Origin: Mycobacterium sp. E2733
GTDB lineage: Bacteria; Actinomycetota; Actinomycetes; Mycobacteriales; Mycobacteriaceae
Direction of reading: 5' to 3'
NCBI RefSeq assembly: GCF_001667585.1
Contig: NZ_LZJZ01000083.1
Location: 248,001 to 312,000, forward strand
Length of the DNA stretch: 64,000 bases
Below, piece after piece: positions 35,550-45,654 of this stretch; within the stretch, counting starts at the first letter, position 1; each line of letters begins with the position of its first letter. Position numbers and translations under genes: made by a program. The notes below the pieces were generated by a model. That model did not search any database. It was not told where the DNA came from and worked only from the letters and a program-made list of their open reading frames with translations.

Positions 35550-36836
35550 ATGCTCGCCACAGACAGGCCCGCGACCGCGGTCTCGACGCCAGAACGCTTG
35601 CGGCGTCGCACCCTGGCCCGTTCGGCGTTGATCACCACGGCATTCGTCGTCCCGGCGGTGGTGACCCGACTCGCCGGCCTGCACCCCGACCCGGTCATCG
35701 CGCTGCTGATCTTCGGGGCCGCGGTGGTGTCGGCCAGCTTCCTGCTGGCCTGGGCCGCCGAAACCGCGCAGATCGACGTCTCCGGCGGGCTGGCGACGGC
35801 GATACTGGCGCTGATCGCGGTGCTGCCCGAGTACGCCGTCGACCTGTATTACGCCTACGTCTCCGGCCACAACGCGGAGTACACGCAATACGCCGCCGCC
35901 AACATGACCGGGTCCAACCGGCTGCTGATGGGCCTCGGTTGGCCCGTCGTGGTGTTGGTCAGCATCGTGGTGGCGCGCAAGGCCGGTTCCGCGAAGGCCA
36001 CCGGCTTGGCGCTGCAACCGGCCAACCGTCTCGAGCTCGGGTTCCTTCTCATCGCCGGTGTCATCGCGTTCGCGATACCGGCGAGCGGCCAGATCCACTT
36101 CGGGCTCGGGCTGGCGCTGCTGGCCTGGTTCGGCTTCTACCTCTACAAGGTCAGCCACGGCGACGTCGAGGAGCCCGACCTGATCGGAACCGCCGCCGCC
36201 CTCGGGGAGCTGCCCGATCGCCGTCGCCGCGTCGTGGTCGTGAGCCTCTTCCTGGCGTCCGGCGCGGTGATCCTGCTGTGCGCCAAGCCGTTCGCCGACA
36301 ACTTGGTCGCCGCCGGCACCGAACTGGGTATCGACCGGTTCCTGCTGGTCCAGTGGCTCGCCCCCCTCGCCTCGGAGGCCCCGGAGTTCATCGTGGCGAC
36401 CATCTTCGCCGCCCGCGGCAAGGGCACCGCGGCCATCGCCACCCTGATCTCCTCCAAGGTCAACCAGTGGACGCTGCTGATCGGGTCGCTGCCGATCGCC
36501 CACCTGCTGGGCGGCGGCGGGTTCTCGCTGCAACTCGACCCGCGTCAGGTCGAGGAAGTGCTGCTCACGGCAACCCAAACCATGATGGGAGTGGCGCTGT
36601 TGTTGGCGCTGCGCTTCCAGCGCGCCGCGGCGTGCACCCTGCTGGGCCTGTTCGTCGTGCAGTTCCCCATCGCCTCGACGCATGGCCGGCTGTTGCTCTG
36701 CGCCGTCTACACCGCGGTGGCCGTCGTCGCGCTGATCCGCTACCGCCGCCACCTGGCCGCGACCGTGCGAGCGCCGTTCTTCGGGACGGCCATCCGGCAC
36801 ACCGGTCACCCCCACCATCCGGTGCCAGAGCCCTAA
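35550..36836 (+). CDS. CaCA-type sodium/calcium (cation) exchanger family membrane protein
   Basis: The protein has 428 residues and 10-11 predicted hydrophobic helices in two similar halves. The first alpha repeat contains AILALIAVLPEYAVDLYYAY and the second LASEAPEFIVATIFAARGKG. The acidic residues of PEY and PEF match the ion-binding positions of the Ca2+:cation antiporter family. Start 35550 is chosen because AAGG lies 6 bp upstream; the ATG at 35544 overlaps that site and a GTG at 35508 has none. The transported ion is not certain. Confidence 0.82.
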   Translation: MLATDRPATAVSTPERLRRRTLARSALITTAFVVPAVVTRLAGLHPDPVIALLIFGAAVVSASFLLAWAAETAQIDVSGGLATAILALIAVLPEYAVDLYYAYVSGHNAEYTQYAAANMTGSNRLLMGLGWPVVVLVSIVVARKAGSAKATGLALQPANRLELGFLLIAGVIAFAIPASGQIHFGLGLALLAWFGFYLYKVSHGDVEEPDLIGTAAALGELPDRRRRVVVVSLFLASGAVILLCAKPFADNLVAAGTELGIDRFLLVQWLAPLASEAPEFIVATIFAARGKGTAAIATLISSKVNQWTLLIGSLPIAHLLGGGGFSLQLDPRQVEEVLLTATQTMMGVALLLALRFQRAAACTLLGLFVVQFPIASTHGRLLLCAVYTAVAVVALIRYRRHLAATVRAPFFGTAIRHTGHPHHPVPEP

Positions 36837-36839
36837 CTC

Positions 36840-36853
36840 CCCGCGATCGCGGG
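36840..36853. terminator. Perfect 14-bp palindrome after the exchanger gene
   Basis: CCCGCGATCGCGGG begins 4 bp after the exchanger stop at 36836. It could form a GC-rich terminator hairpin, but with no loop bases to spare the stem would be short. Confidence 0.3.
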
Positions 36854-36945
36854 CCCGTCCAGCAAAGCGCCAGTACTCGCGCTTCGCCCCGGCAGCCACC
36901 TATTCTTAACGACTGGGGTGGTACGACCTGGATGGGTGGTGCGCC

Positions 36946-39900
36946 ATGACGACGTCGAATGTGGCGTGCCCGTCATGCGGTGAGGAATTGCGCGCCACCG
37001 CGAAGTTCTGTGACGAGTGCGGATCGCAGATTACGGCCACTCCGGCCTCTGCGGAGTACAAGCAAGTGACCGTGCTGTTCGCCGACGTCGTGCGTTCGAT
37101 GGATATCGCCGCCGCGGTGGGCGCGGAACGGTTGCGCGAGATCATGGGCGAACTCATCGAGCGCGCGGCGACGGTGGTGCAGAGATTCGGCGGCAGGGTG
37201 GACAAGTTCACCGGCGACGGGATCATGGCCGTGTTCGGTGCGCCAATCGCCTTGGAGGATCACGCTTTTCGCGCCTGTCTGGCGGCCCTGGGTATCCAGG
37301 ACGAAGCCGGACGCGTGGCTGGTGAGGTCGCGCGCCGAGACAAGGTCGAGCTGCGGCTGCGAGTGGGGCTGAATTCGGGTCAGGTGATCGCAGGCGAGAT
37401 CGGATCTGGTGCCTTGGGTTACACGGCCATCGGCGAGCAGGTAGGAATGGCCCAGCGGATGGAGTCGGTCGCACCCCCGGGCGGGGTGATGCTCAGCGAG
37501 TCGACCGCTCGCCTGGTCGACGATGCCGCGACGCTTGCGGACCCCGAAATGGTGTACATCAAGGGCGCCAACGCGCCGGTCCCCGCTCGCCGCCTGATCG
37601 CAGCCTCCAGCCATCACAGCCGTCGGAAAGACCCGCAGTTGGTCGGGCGCACGTGGGAACTCAACACCATCGCCGGCATCCTCGATGAGGCGGTCGGCGG
37701 GGCTGGATGCGTCATCGGTGTCGTTGGACCGCCGGGCATCGGCAAAAGCCGTACCGTTCGCGAATCGGCGGCATTGGCGAAAACCCGCGGCATGGATGTC
37801 ATCACCGTGTACTGCGAGTCCCATACCAGTGATATTCCTTTCCACGCGGTGACGGGACTATTGCGCGCCGCCCTCGGGGTCGAGGGGCTGGACGACGCGG
37901 CCGCACGGGCGCAGCTGGAAGCCCGATTTCCGAACGCCGATGGGGAGGATCTCTGGCTGGTCGACGATCTGCTCGGCATTGCGGATCCCGCCGTCGAGGC
38001 GCCCGACATCGAGGGTGATGCCCGGCGACGGCGCCTCACGGCGCTCGTGACTGCCGCATGGGTGAATCGCCGGGGTTCCGCCCTGTATGTGATCGAGGAT
38101 GCCCATTGGATCGACGAGGTCAGCGAGTCGATGCTCGCTGACTTTCTGACGGTGATCCGGCAAACCCGCTCGATGATGCTGATCACCTATCGGCCCGAGT
38201 ACCAAGGCGCGCTGGCCGCTATCCCGGGCGCCCAGACGATCGCGTTGCGCCCACTGAACAGCACCCAAACCGTAGCGCTGATCGGCGAATTGCTCGGCAC
38301 CGACGCGTCGGTGCAGGAGCTCGCAGAAGTCATCTCCGAACGTGCCTGCGGCAACCCCTTTTTCGCCGAGGAGATCGTGCGCGACCTCGCGGAGCGGGGC
38401 TCGATTCACGGCGAACGCGGTTCCTACCTGCTCCACGGTGAGATCGCCGATATCACCGCTCCGCCGACCTTGCACGCCGTCATCGCGGCCCGCATCGACC
38501 GCCTGAGCTTCCCGGCCAAACGCGCTCTGTGCGCGGCCGCGGTCATCGGGACACGGTTCAGCCCGGACCTGGTCAGCGCGTTGGGTGTGGAACCGGTACT
38601 GGACGAACTAGTCAAGGGCGAGCTGATCGACCAGGTCGCCTTCACCCCGAAGGTCGAATACGCGTTCCGGCATCCACTGATCCGCTACGTGGCCTACGAA
38701 TCGCAGTTGAAATCGGATCGCGACGAGCTGCACCGTCGGCTGGCCGCCCTGATCGAGCAGCGCGACCCGGCATCAGCCGACGAAAACGCCGCGCTGATCG
38801 CAGAACACCTCAAAGCGGCGGGTGATTTGCATACTGCCTTCGACTGGTACATGCGGGCAGGGACGTGGCTGACTCACCGCAACCTCGCGGCGGCGCGTGC
38901 GAGTTGGCGCCAGGCGCGCGACGTCGCCGACCGACTGCCCGATGATGATGCCGACAGCGCCGCCATGCGGATCGCTCCGCGAACCCTGCTGTGCGCGAGC
39001 GCCTGGCTGGCCGGCGGCAGCCTGGCTGACACCGGCTTCGATGAACTGCACGACCTTGCCACCGCCGCCGGCGACAAGGTGTCGCTGGCGATGGCGATGG
39101 GCGGATGGCTGCCGGCTCTGATCGTTCATGCGCGATTCTTGGAAGCATCGCGTTTGGCCTCGGAACTCATCAGCCTGCTCGAGTCGATCGGCGACCCGAC
39201 GCTGACTCTCGGGTTGGGCTACGCTGCGCTCGCCGCCAAGCTCGAGCGCGGGGAGGCAACGGAAGTCGTTCAGCTGGCGCATCGGATGATCGACTTGGCC
39301 GACGGTGACGCCACCAAGGGAAATATCGTCGTCGGCTCTCCGTTGGTTGGCGCGAAGATGCTAGGAGGGTGTGCACGGTGTCTGCTCGGCGACCCCGGAG
39401 GGAGGGCCGATGTCGAGGAGGCCGCGATAATGGTCCGCGCATTCGATCCCACGTTGCGAGCGATAATGCTGCTGTTCAAGTACCTGCTGGCCGGCAACGG
39501 GGTGTGGGTACCGGAGGCGGCGGACGTCCGAGAGACCGCCGAGGTGCTGGAGGCCGCCCAGCGGTCAGGTGATGATCTCACGCTGGCCTGCGCCCAATAC
39601 GTGCACGCTCGCGCGCTCCTGAGCCACGGCGGTCCGCAACGCGACGACGCATTCGCCCTTTTCGCGGCGGCCCGGGAAGCCGCTCTGCAAGAACGCTTCA
39701 CCCTCTTGGCGGCCACATTCGTCGACATGATTTTCGCCAGGGAGAAGGTTCAGGCCGGCGATCTCGACGGCGCGGTTGAACTGTCCCGCGCTGCCGTCGA
39801 GGCGGAATACTCTTCGGGCGACATGATTGACCTGGCGGCGGCCACTGCGACTCTGGTGGAAGCGCTTCTGCGCAGGAGCGGCCCGACCGACCTTCGGGAA

Positions 39901-40107
39901 GCCCAAGCGGCCATCGAGCGATTGGCGGCGGTGCCGACCGAACCGGGATTCGTCATGAACGAAATCTGGCTGCTGCGGATGCGGGCGCTCGAGGCCCAAG
40001 CACGCGGCGACGAACTCGCATATCGCGACTACCGTGGCCGCTATCGCGCGATGGCGAATTCGCTTGGCTTCGAAGGGCATATCGCTTGGGCCGAGGAAAT
40101 GGCCTAA
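36946..40107 (+). CDS. Zinc-ribbon/class III cyclase/AAA-type ATPase/TPR-like signalling protein
   Basis: In this 1053-residue protein the N-terminus is a zinc ribbon (Cys8, Cys11, Cys22, Cys25). A class III nucleotide cyclase domain follows at about residues 38-195, with FADVVRSM and the canonical lysine in DKFTGDGIM; the second substrate motif is altered (AIGEQVGMAQRM). An ATPase domain has Walker A GPPGIGKS near residue 263 and Walker B YVIEDAHW, then a long helical TPR-like region to the end. There is no LuxR DNA-binding domain, so it is probably a cytoplasmic signalling ATPase making cAMP. Confidence 0.88.
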   Translation: MTTSNVACPSCGEELRATAKFCDECGSQITATPASAEYKQVTVLFADVVRSMDIAAAVGAERLREIMGELIERAATVVQRFGGRVDKFTGDGIMAVFGAPIALEDHAFRACLAALGIQDEAGRVAGEVARRDKVELRLRVGLNSGQVIAGEIGSGALGYTAIGEQVGMAQRMESVAPPGGVMLSESTARLVDDAATLADPEMVYIKGANAPVPARRLIAASSHHSRRKDPQLVGRTWELNTIAGILDEAVGGAGCVIGVVGPPGIGKSRTVRESAALAKTRGMDVITVYCESHTSDIPFHAVTGLLRAALGVEGLDDAAARAQLEARFPNADGEDLWLVDDLLGIADPAVEAPDIEGDARRRRLTALVTAAWVNRRGSALYVIEDAHWIDEVSESMLADFLTVIRQTRSMMLITYRPEYQGALAAIPGAQTIALRPLNSTQTVALIGELLGTDASVQELAEVISERACGNPFFAEEIVRDLAERGSIHGERGSYLLHGEIADITAPPTLHAVIAARIDRLSFPAKRALCAAAVIGTRFSPDLVSALGVEPVLDELVKGELIDQVAFTPKVEYAFRHPLIRYVAYESQLKSDRDELHRRLAALIEQRDPASADENAALIAEHLKAAGDLHTAFDWYMRAGTWLTHRNLAAARASWRQARDVADRLPDDDADSAAMRIAPRTLLCASAWLAGGSLADTGFDELHDLATAAGDKVSLAMAMGGWLPALIVHARFLEASRLASELISLLESIGDPTLTLGLGYAALAAKLERGEATEVVQLAHRMIDLADGDATKGNIVVGSPLVGAKMLGGCARCLLGDPGGRADVEEAAIMVRAFDPTLRAIMLLFKYLLAGNGVWVPEAADVRETAEVLEAAQRSGDDLTLACAQYVHARALLSHGGPQRDDAFALFAAAREAALQERFTLLAATFVDMIFAREKVQAGDLDGAVELSRAAVEAEYSSGDMIDLAAATATLVEALLRRSGPTDLREAQAAIERLAAVPTEPGFVMNEIWLLRMRALEAQARGDELAYRDYRGRYRAMANSLGFEGHIAWAEEMA

Positions 40108-40149
40108 CCCGACTCCGCACGGAATCCCGCTGCGTATACGGTCCACGGT

Positions 40150-40989
40150 ATGAATCGAGTTTCGGTAATCACGGGCGGCGCGGGTGGCATGGGTCTGGCC
40201 ACGGCCAAGATCGTCGGCCGCGACCACGCCGTGGTCCTCTGCGACGTCCGCCAGGACCGGCTGAAGGCGGCGGCCGCAGCACTGGAAGGGCTCGGGATGA
40301 GGCCCACGGCCGTCGACTGTGACGTCACCGACCCGGGGGCAGTGACTGAGCTGCTCGAAACGGCGAAGGGCCTCGGGACGCTCGCCTCGGTCATCCATAC
40401 CGCGGGAGTGAGCCCGAGCATGGGCCCCGCCGACTACGTCATGCGGACCAACGCGCTCGGCACGCTCAACGTCAACGAGGCGTTTTACGCCGCGGCAGGC
40501 GAGGGCGCCGTGATCGTCAACGTGGCGTCGATGGCGGCCCACATTCTGCCCGCGGAAATGGTTCCGGTGGACCAGTTCCCGCTGGCGCTGCGGGACGCCG
40601 ACGCCTTCCTGGAGGCCCTGATGACGACCTGCAACATCGTGCCCGAGGAGGCTAGGTCCGGCCTCGCTTACGCCGTCAGCAAGAGCTTCGTGAAGTGGTA
40701 CAGCCAGTCACAGGCGGAAAGATTCAACGCGCGCGGATTGCGCATCGTGTCGGTCTCGCCGGGGTCGATCGACACCGAGATGGGCCGGCTCGAGGAGCAG
40801 GCCGGCGCGGGCGCGATGGTCACCAACGCCGCGGTCCCGCGATGGGGCAAGCCCGAGGAGATGGCCGAGCTGCTCGCGTTCTGCGCCAGCGATAAGGCGG
40901 GCTACCTGACCGGCACCGACATCCTCAATGACGGCGGCGTTATCGCCTCGATGACCGAGCGCGCCAGGGTGGCCGCCGCCACCGGTTGA
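40150..40989 (+). CDS. SDR family oxidoreductase
   Basis: The 279-residue short-chain dehydrogenase has TGGAGGMG, HTAGVSPS in place of NNAG, the serine in VNVASMA and catalytic YAVSK, and an insertion of about 35 residues between Ser and Tyr (PVDQFPLALRDADAFLEAL). The end has YLTGTDILNDGG. It lies 62 bp before the NDMA-type ADH on the same strand and begins the oxidative cluster. Confidence 0.83.
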   Translation: MNRVSVITGGAGGMGLATAKIVGRDHAVVLCDVRQDRLKAAAAALEGLGMRPTAVDCDVTDPGAVTELLETAKGLGTLASVIHTAGVSPSMGPADYVMRTNALGTLNVNEAFYAAAGEGAVIVNVASMAAHILPAEMVPVDQFPLALRDADAFLEALMTTCNIVPEEARSGLAYAVSKSFVKWYSQSQAERFNARGLRIVSVSPGSIDTEMGRLEEQAGAGAMVTNAAVPRWGKPEEMAELLAFCASDKAGYLTGTDILNDGGVIASMTERARVAAATG

Positions 40990-41051
40990 GTCGGCTGCGA
41001 CGAACCAGGCATTGTGCCATCGAATTGCCCGGCAGAAAGGTGCACGAGTCG

Positions 41052-42212
41052 ATGCGAAGCCGCGCGGCCATCGTCTACGAATACGGCGGTCCGTGGACCG
41101 TCGAGGAATTCGAGCTGGACTCGCCGAAGGCGGGCGAGGTGTTGGTGCGCCTGGCCGCCACCGGACTCTGCCACTCCGACGAGCACATCCGGCAGGGGAA
41201 GCTGGCCGCGCCGCCGGAAACGTTGCGCGCCCTCGGATTACCCGCCATGTCGCCGACGATCGGCGGACACGAGGGCTCCGGCGTGGTCATCGAGGTCGGG
41301 GACGGTGTAGCCGGTTTCGCGCCGGGCGACCACGTGGTGACGTCCTTCGTCGCGGTCTGCGGCCAATGCCGCTGGTGCGCCTCGGGGATGGAGTACCTCT
41401 GCGACAAGGGGGCCGGGACCCTGGCGCCGGGCATGCCGACCGACGGCACCTTCCGCCATCACACCGTCGACGGCCGAGACCTCGGCCACGTGTCCAAGAT
41501 CGGCGCGTTCGCCGAACACACTGTGGTGGCGGCGAATTCGCTGGTCAAGATCGACCCGGTCTTTCCGCTGGTGCCCGCCGCGCTGCTGGCGTGCGCGGTG
41601 CCCACAGGGTACGGGTCGGCGGCCCGCCGCGCCGGGGTACGGGGCGGTGACACGGTGGTGGTGATCGGCACCGGCGGAATCGGAACCGCGGCGGTTCAGG
41701 GCGCCCGCATCAGCGGCGCCGCGCGGATCGTCGCGGTCGACGTGAGCGACTTCAAGCGCAGCTCCGCAATGGCTTTCGGTGCGACGCACGCCGCCGCGAC
41801 GGCGACCGACGCGCTCGAGCTGGTGCGCGACCTGACCCGCGGCGTGATGGCGGATGCGGTCGTGGTCTCCCCCGCCATGATCGGCGAGGCCGACGTCGGG
41901 ACGGCGCTGGCGCTCACCCGCAAGGGCGGCACGTGCGTGCTGACCGGGCTGCCGGCGCCCGCGACGGCATCGATCGACGTCGCGCTGCAGGACTTCATCC
42001 TGATGAACAAGACGTTGTGCGGCACGGTGTTCGGCTCGTGCAATCCCAAGAGCGACATCGCGCTGCTGGCCACGCTGTACGAGTCCGGTCAGCTACTCCT
42101 CGACGAGATGATCACCAAGCGCTACCGGCTCGACGACATCAACGACGCCTACGCCGACCTGGTGGGCGGCCGCCTGATCCGCGGGGTCATCGACTTCGGC
42201 CTGGGCCACTAG
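41052..42212 (+). CDS. NDMA-dependent (mycofactocin-type) zinc alcohol dehydrogenase
   Basis: The 386-residue medium-chain alcohol dehydrogenase has the same architecture as the enzyme at 5137: TGLCHSDEH, GGHEGSG, the structural zinc cluster CGQCRWCASGMEYLC, MPTDGT and VIGTGGIG. The ATG at 41052 is chosen because AGAAAGG lies 11 bp upstream; an in-frame TTG at 40986 overlaps the SDR end. Members hold NAD tightly and need an external electron acceptor, with mycofactocin the proposed carrier. Its last 120 bp overlap the convergent monooxygenase gene. Confidence 0.85.
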   Translation: MRSRAAIVYEYGGPWTVEEFELDSPKAGEVLVRLAATGLCHSDEHIRQGKLAAPPETLRALGLPAMSPTIGGHEGSGVVIEVGDGVAGFAPGDHVVTSFVAVCGQCRWCASGMEYLCDKGAGTLAPGMPTDGTFRHHTVDGRDLGHVSKIGAFAEHTVVAANSLVKIDPVFPLVPAALLACAVPTGYGSAARRAGVRGGDTVVVIGTGGIGTAAVQGARISGAARIVAVDVSDFKRSSAMAFGATHAAATATDALELVRDLTRGVMADAVVVSPAMIGEADVGTALALTRKGGTCVLTGLPAPATASIDVALQDFILMNKTLCGTVFGSCNPKSDIALLATLYESGQLLLDEMITKRYRLDDINDAYADLVGGRLIRGVIDFGLGH

Positions 42213-43721
42213 CCAGTCTCGCGGCCGGAGCCGCCAGGTCCGGCGGGCGTACTCCAGCTCGGTGTAAGGCCACTGGGTGACGATGCGTCCGGTGGGTGAA
42301 CGGAAGTAGCTGTCGCACCGGGTCCAGATGGTGCGCTCCAGGTCCGCGGAAAGCTGGTCGTTATAGCGCTTTTCGGCTTCCGGCCGGACGTCGATGTAGC
42401 CACCCCTGCGCGCCACCCGGCTGACCGCGCTGGCAACCAGACGCGCACCGGCCTCCAGGATGTAGACGATCGAGTTGCCACCCTGGTTGGTGTTGGGGCC
42501 GTAGAGCATGAAGAAGTTCGGGAAGCCGCTCACCGCGACGCCCAGGTAGGCGCTCGGGTCATCACCCCACCGCTCGTGCAGGCTTTGGCCGCCCCGTCCG
42601 ATCACCTCGATCCCGGCGAGATAGCGGCTGGTCTGGAACCCGGTCGCGCACACGATGGCGTCGGCGTCCACCATTTTGCCGCTGACAGTCGCGATCGCCG
42701 TCTCGGTTACGCGTGCGATCGGTTCGGTTACCAGATCGACCTGGTCCTTTTGTAGCGCCAGATAGTAGTCATCGCCGAGTAGCACCCGCTTGCAGCGGAA
42801 TGGATAGTCGGGCGTCAGCGCCCGGCGCAGCCGCTCGTCGGCGACAGTGCGCTCCAGGAACGATGTCGCGACCCGTGAGCGATGTGCCACCTGTGGGTCT
42901 TCGACTGCGTTTCCGGCAAAGTCGTGGAACTGCTTCCAGATTCGCCACCGTTCCCTGCGAGCCGCCCACGGCTGTCGGCGAAACCTTGCCAGTTCCCTGT
43001 CACTGAACGGACGGTCATCCTTGGGAACCATCCAGGGCGGCGTTCGCTGAAACACGGTTACACCCGAGGCGATTCGAGCGAGTTCCGGGACCACCTGCAC
43101 GGCGCTGGCGCCCGTGCCGATCACCGCGACCTTCCGGCCGGCCAGGTCCACGCCCGGATCCCACGCCGACGTGTGCATCAAGTGGCCGCGGTAGCCGGTG
43201 AGGCCCTCGATGTCTGGCAGCCTGGGAGCGCCGAACAGGCCGACAGCGCTGACCACCACGTCGGCCCGCATGGTGGTGACGGTGTCGCTATTCGCTTGCT
43301 GCAGCTGCAATTCCCACTGCCCACTGCCCTCGTCCCATCGCGCGTGCCGTACGTAAGTCCGCAAGGTCAGGTGGCCGCGCAGGTCGAAGTCGTCGGCCAC
43401 AGATTCGAGGTAGGCCAAGATCTCGGGCTGGCGCGCGTAGGTGCGGCTCCAGGATTTGTTGGGCGCGAACGAGAACGAGTACAGGTGGCTTTGCACGTCG
43501 CACGCGGCGCCGGGATAGGTGTTGCGCCGCCACGTCCCGCCGACGCCGTCGCCGCCCTCGATGATCACCAGATCGTCGATGCCGGCCCGGCGTAGCGCGA
43601 CTGCCGCGGCTATACCGCCGAAACCCGCCCCGATGATCGCGACTCTGGGCTGGGCGCGCCGGCGTGTCGCCGCCCGCAGCCGACCAAGCGAATACCGGCG
43701 ACTGGCCGCGCGGCTCGTCAC
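42093..43721 (-). CDS. Baeyer-Villiger-type flavin monooxygenase
   Basis: The 542-residue FAD/NADPH monooxygenase has the first Rossmann motif VAIIGAGFGG near residue 28, GGTWRRNTYPG, the Baeyer-Villiger fingerprint YRGHLMHTSAWD and a second Rossmann VIGTGASAVQ. It would insert oxygen next to a ketone using NADPH and FAD. GTG at 43721 overlaps the stop of the upstream monooxygenase (GTGA). The recognisable enzyme ends near 42220; the last 43 codons run antisense through the end of the ADH gene. Confidence 0.85.
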   Translation of the reverse strand: MTSRAASRRYSLGRLRAATRRRAQPRVAIIGAGFGGIAAAVALRRAGIDDLVIIEGGDGVGGTWRRNTYPGAACDVQSHLYSFSFAPNKSWSRTYARQPEILAYLESVADDFDLRGHLTLRTYVRHARWDEGSGQWELQLQQANSDTVTTMRADVVVSAVGLFGAPRLPDIEGLTGYRGHLMHTSAWDPGVDLAGRKVAVIGTGASAVQVVPELARIASGVTVFQRTPPWMVPKDDRPFSDRELARFRRQPWAARRERWRIWKQFHDFAGNAVEDPQVAHRSRVATSFLERTVADERLRRALTPDYPFRCKRVLLGDDYYLALQKDQVDLVTEPIARVTETAIATVSGKMVDADAIVCATGFQTSRYLAGIEVIGRGGQSLHERWGDDPSAYLGVAVSGFPNFFMLYGPNTNQGGNSIVYILEAGARLVASAVSRVARRGGYIDVRPEAEKRYNDQLSADLERTIWTRCDSYFRSPTGRIVTQWPYTELEYARRTWRLRPRDWLVAQAEVDDPADQAAAHQVGVGVVDVVEPVALGDHLVEE

Positions 43722-45520
43722 GGTGCGACCTGGTGGGTTCGCAAAACCAGTCCCTCCAGCGCACCGCCAGCACGCCATTCCGCGAGGATGTCGGCGTATT
43801 CCGTTGGGGTCCCGAAGAAAAAGCTGCCCTGCCGGGTTTTGACGTCGGCCTGCCCCTCCCGATTGTAATAACCGGGAGTGCAGGTCTTCGCCCGCTCGGC
43901 GGTGAGAGCGGAGCGGGCCAGCACGGTGTCAACCCACGCGGCCTCGGCGTCGCGGGACGCCTCGATCTCGGTGACGCCTTGCTCGAGGCCGCGGGCGATG
44001 ATCCAGGCGACATGGCGGGCCTGCACGTCAAGGAGGTAAGGGAAATTCACGGTGAGTCCGGACTGCGCGATGCTTTCGATGAAACAGTTCGGGAAGCCGT
44101 GCACGCTGAGGCCGTGGAAGGTTCGGATCCCGTCGCGCCAGGCATCCGTCAGCGTGAGGCCGTCCCGCCCGATCACTTCGAAGCCGGTGCGGCGGCTGTA
44201 GTCGGTGCCCACCTCGAACCCGGTGGCGAAGATCAAACAGTCCAACTCGTATTCGATTCCGTCGACGACGACGCCGGCCTCGGTGATGCGCTCGACCCCG
44301 CGGCCGTGGGTGTCGACGAGAGTGACATTGTCGCGGTTGAAGGCCTGTAGGTATTCGTCGTGAAAGCAGGGCCGTTTGCAGAAGTAGCCATACCACGGCT
44401 TGAGCGCCTCAGCGGTCGCGCGGTCGGCCACGAGGGCATCCACGCGGGCACGGATCTCTTCCATCTGGGCGAAGTCGGCCAGTTCAACTTCGCGGACCCG
44501 CTGCAGTGGGTCGGACCCATTGCCGGCGTCGTGGCGCATCACCGGCAGCTTGCGCGTGATACTGGTCCAGGCGTCTGCGACCAGGTCTTCATCGGCATAG
44601 CCTCCGGCGGTGAGAATCTGGAAGTTTTCGATGCGGCGCTGCTGCCAGCCGGGTGACAGGGTTTGCACCCACTGCGGGTCGGTCGGCGCATCCGCCCGCA
44701 CATTGACCGACGAGGGCGTGCGCTGAAAGACGCTGAGGTGCCGACTCTTTCGTGCCAGGTGTGGCACACACTGGATCGCCGTAGCGCCGGTGCCGATGAT
44801 GCCGACGCGCTTGTCGGCCAGATGTTCAAGATCGTTGCCGGTGAAAGCGTAATCCCAGCGGCTGGTGTGGAACATGTGGCCGCGAAATGACGCGATTCCC
44901 GGTATGCCGGGCAGCTTCGGCTTGTTCAAGTAGCCGTTAGCCATCGAGATGAACTTGGCCCGCATGGCGTCGCCGAGATCGGTGGTGATGACCCACACAG
45001 AATCCTCGGGTTCCCAACGGATCTCCCGCACCTCGGTCTGCAGGCATGCGTCGCGGTAGAGGTCATAGTGCTCGGCGATGCGCTGGCAGTGCGCGAAGAT
45101 CTCCGCACCCTTGGCGTACTTCTCGGTTGGGATGTAGCCGAGCTCCTCGAGTAGAGGCATGTACACGTACGACTCGACGTCACAAGCTATCCCCGGGTAG
45201 CGATTCCAATACCAGGTGCCGCCGACGTCGGCCGCCTTGTCGATCAGTCGCACACTGTCCACGCCCTGTTCGCGCAACCGTGCACCGGTCAGCAGCCCGC
45301 CGAAGCCGGCTCCGATGACCGCCACGTCGACCGTGTCGGTAAGCGGCTCGCGGGTCCGGTGCGGATCGGCCCATGGATCCTCGGCGAAGGAAGCGAACCG
45401 GCCCGCCACTTCTACGTATTGTTGGATGCCGTCAGGCCGTAGCCGTCGCCGCCGCTCCCGGTCGTACTTTCGTCGTAACGCCTCTTCGTCGAATGGCAGA
45501 CCGTCCGTTGTCGTCACCAT
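43718..45520 (-). CDS. Baeyer-Villiger monooxygenase
   Basis: The 600-residue protein carries an N-terminal extension and then [10 protein letters not shown] at about residue 66, [11 protein letters not shown], the fingerprint [12 protein letters not shown] and the second Rossmann [11 protein letters not shown]. This size with a long N-terminus is typical of cyclohexanone/steroid-type Baeyer-Villiger enzymes. It is translationally coupled to a second flavin monooxygenase. The 18-bp regulatory palindrome lies 80 bp upstream, so a TetR protein of the cluster probably controls the pair. Confidence 0.9.
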   Translation of the reverse strand: MVTTTDGLPFDEEALRRKYDRERRRRLRPDGIQQYVEVAGRFASFAEDPWADPHRTREPLTDTVDVAVIGAGFGGLLTGARLREQGVDSVRLIDKAADVGGTWYWNRYPGIACDVESYVYMPLLEELGYIPTEKYAKGAEIFAHCQRIAEHYDLYRDACLQTEVREIRWEPEDSVWVITTDLGDAMRAKFISMANGYLNKPKLPGIPGIASFRGHMFHTSRWDYAFTGNDLEHLADKRVGIIGTGATAIQCVPHLARKSRHLSVFQRTPSSVNVRADAPTDPQWVQTLSPGWQQRRIENFQILTAGGYADEDLVADAWTSITRKLPVMRHDAGNGSDPLQRVREVELADFAQMEEIRARVDALVADRATAEALKPWYGYFCKRPCFHDEYLQAFNRDNVTLVDTHGRGVERITEAGVVVDGIEYELDCLIFATGFEVGTDYSRRTGFEVIGRDGLTLTDAWRDGIRTFHGLSVHGFPNCFIESIAQSGLTVNFPYLLDVQARHVAWIIARGLEQGVTEIEASRDAEAAWVDTVLARSALTAERAKTCTPGYYNREGQADVKTRQGSFFFGTPTEYADILAEWRAGGALEGLVLRTHQVAP

Positions 45521-45596
45521 CTACGACCCCTTCTGCCGGCTCGCTGGGCGAACCGCGTCGCCCAGGGCACGTACGCGTCAGGCGTACACCGCGAGC

Positions 45597-45620
45597 ATAT
45601 AATCAATCGATTGATCATAT
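45597..45620. promoter_or_regulatory. Cluster operator, copy A
   Basis: The 18-bp core TAATCAATCGATTGATCA (45600-45617) is centred on a perfect 14-bp palindrome, ATCAATCGATTGAT. With ATAT arms on each side the symmetry covers 24 bp with one mismatched pair. It lies upstream of the Baeyer-Villiger operon that starts at 45520. Similar cores occur at 46447, 47580 and 52894. Confidence 0.75.
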
Positions 45621-45654
45621 CAATCGTCCCTCCCCGCGCCCGTGATCGCTCGGC

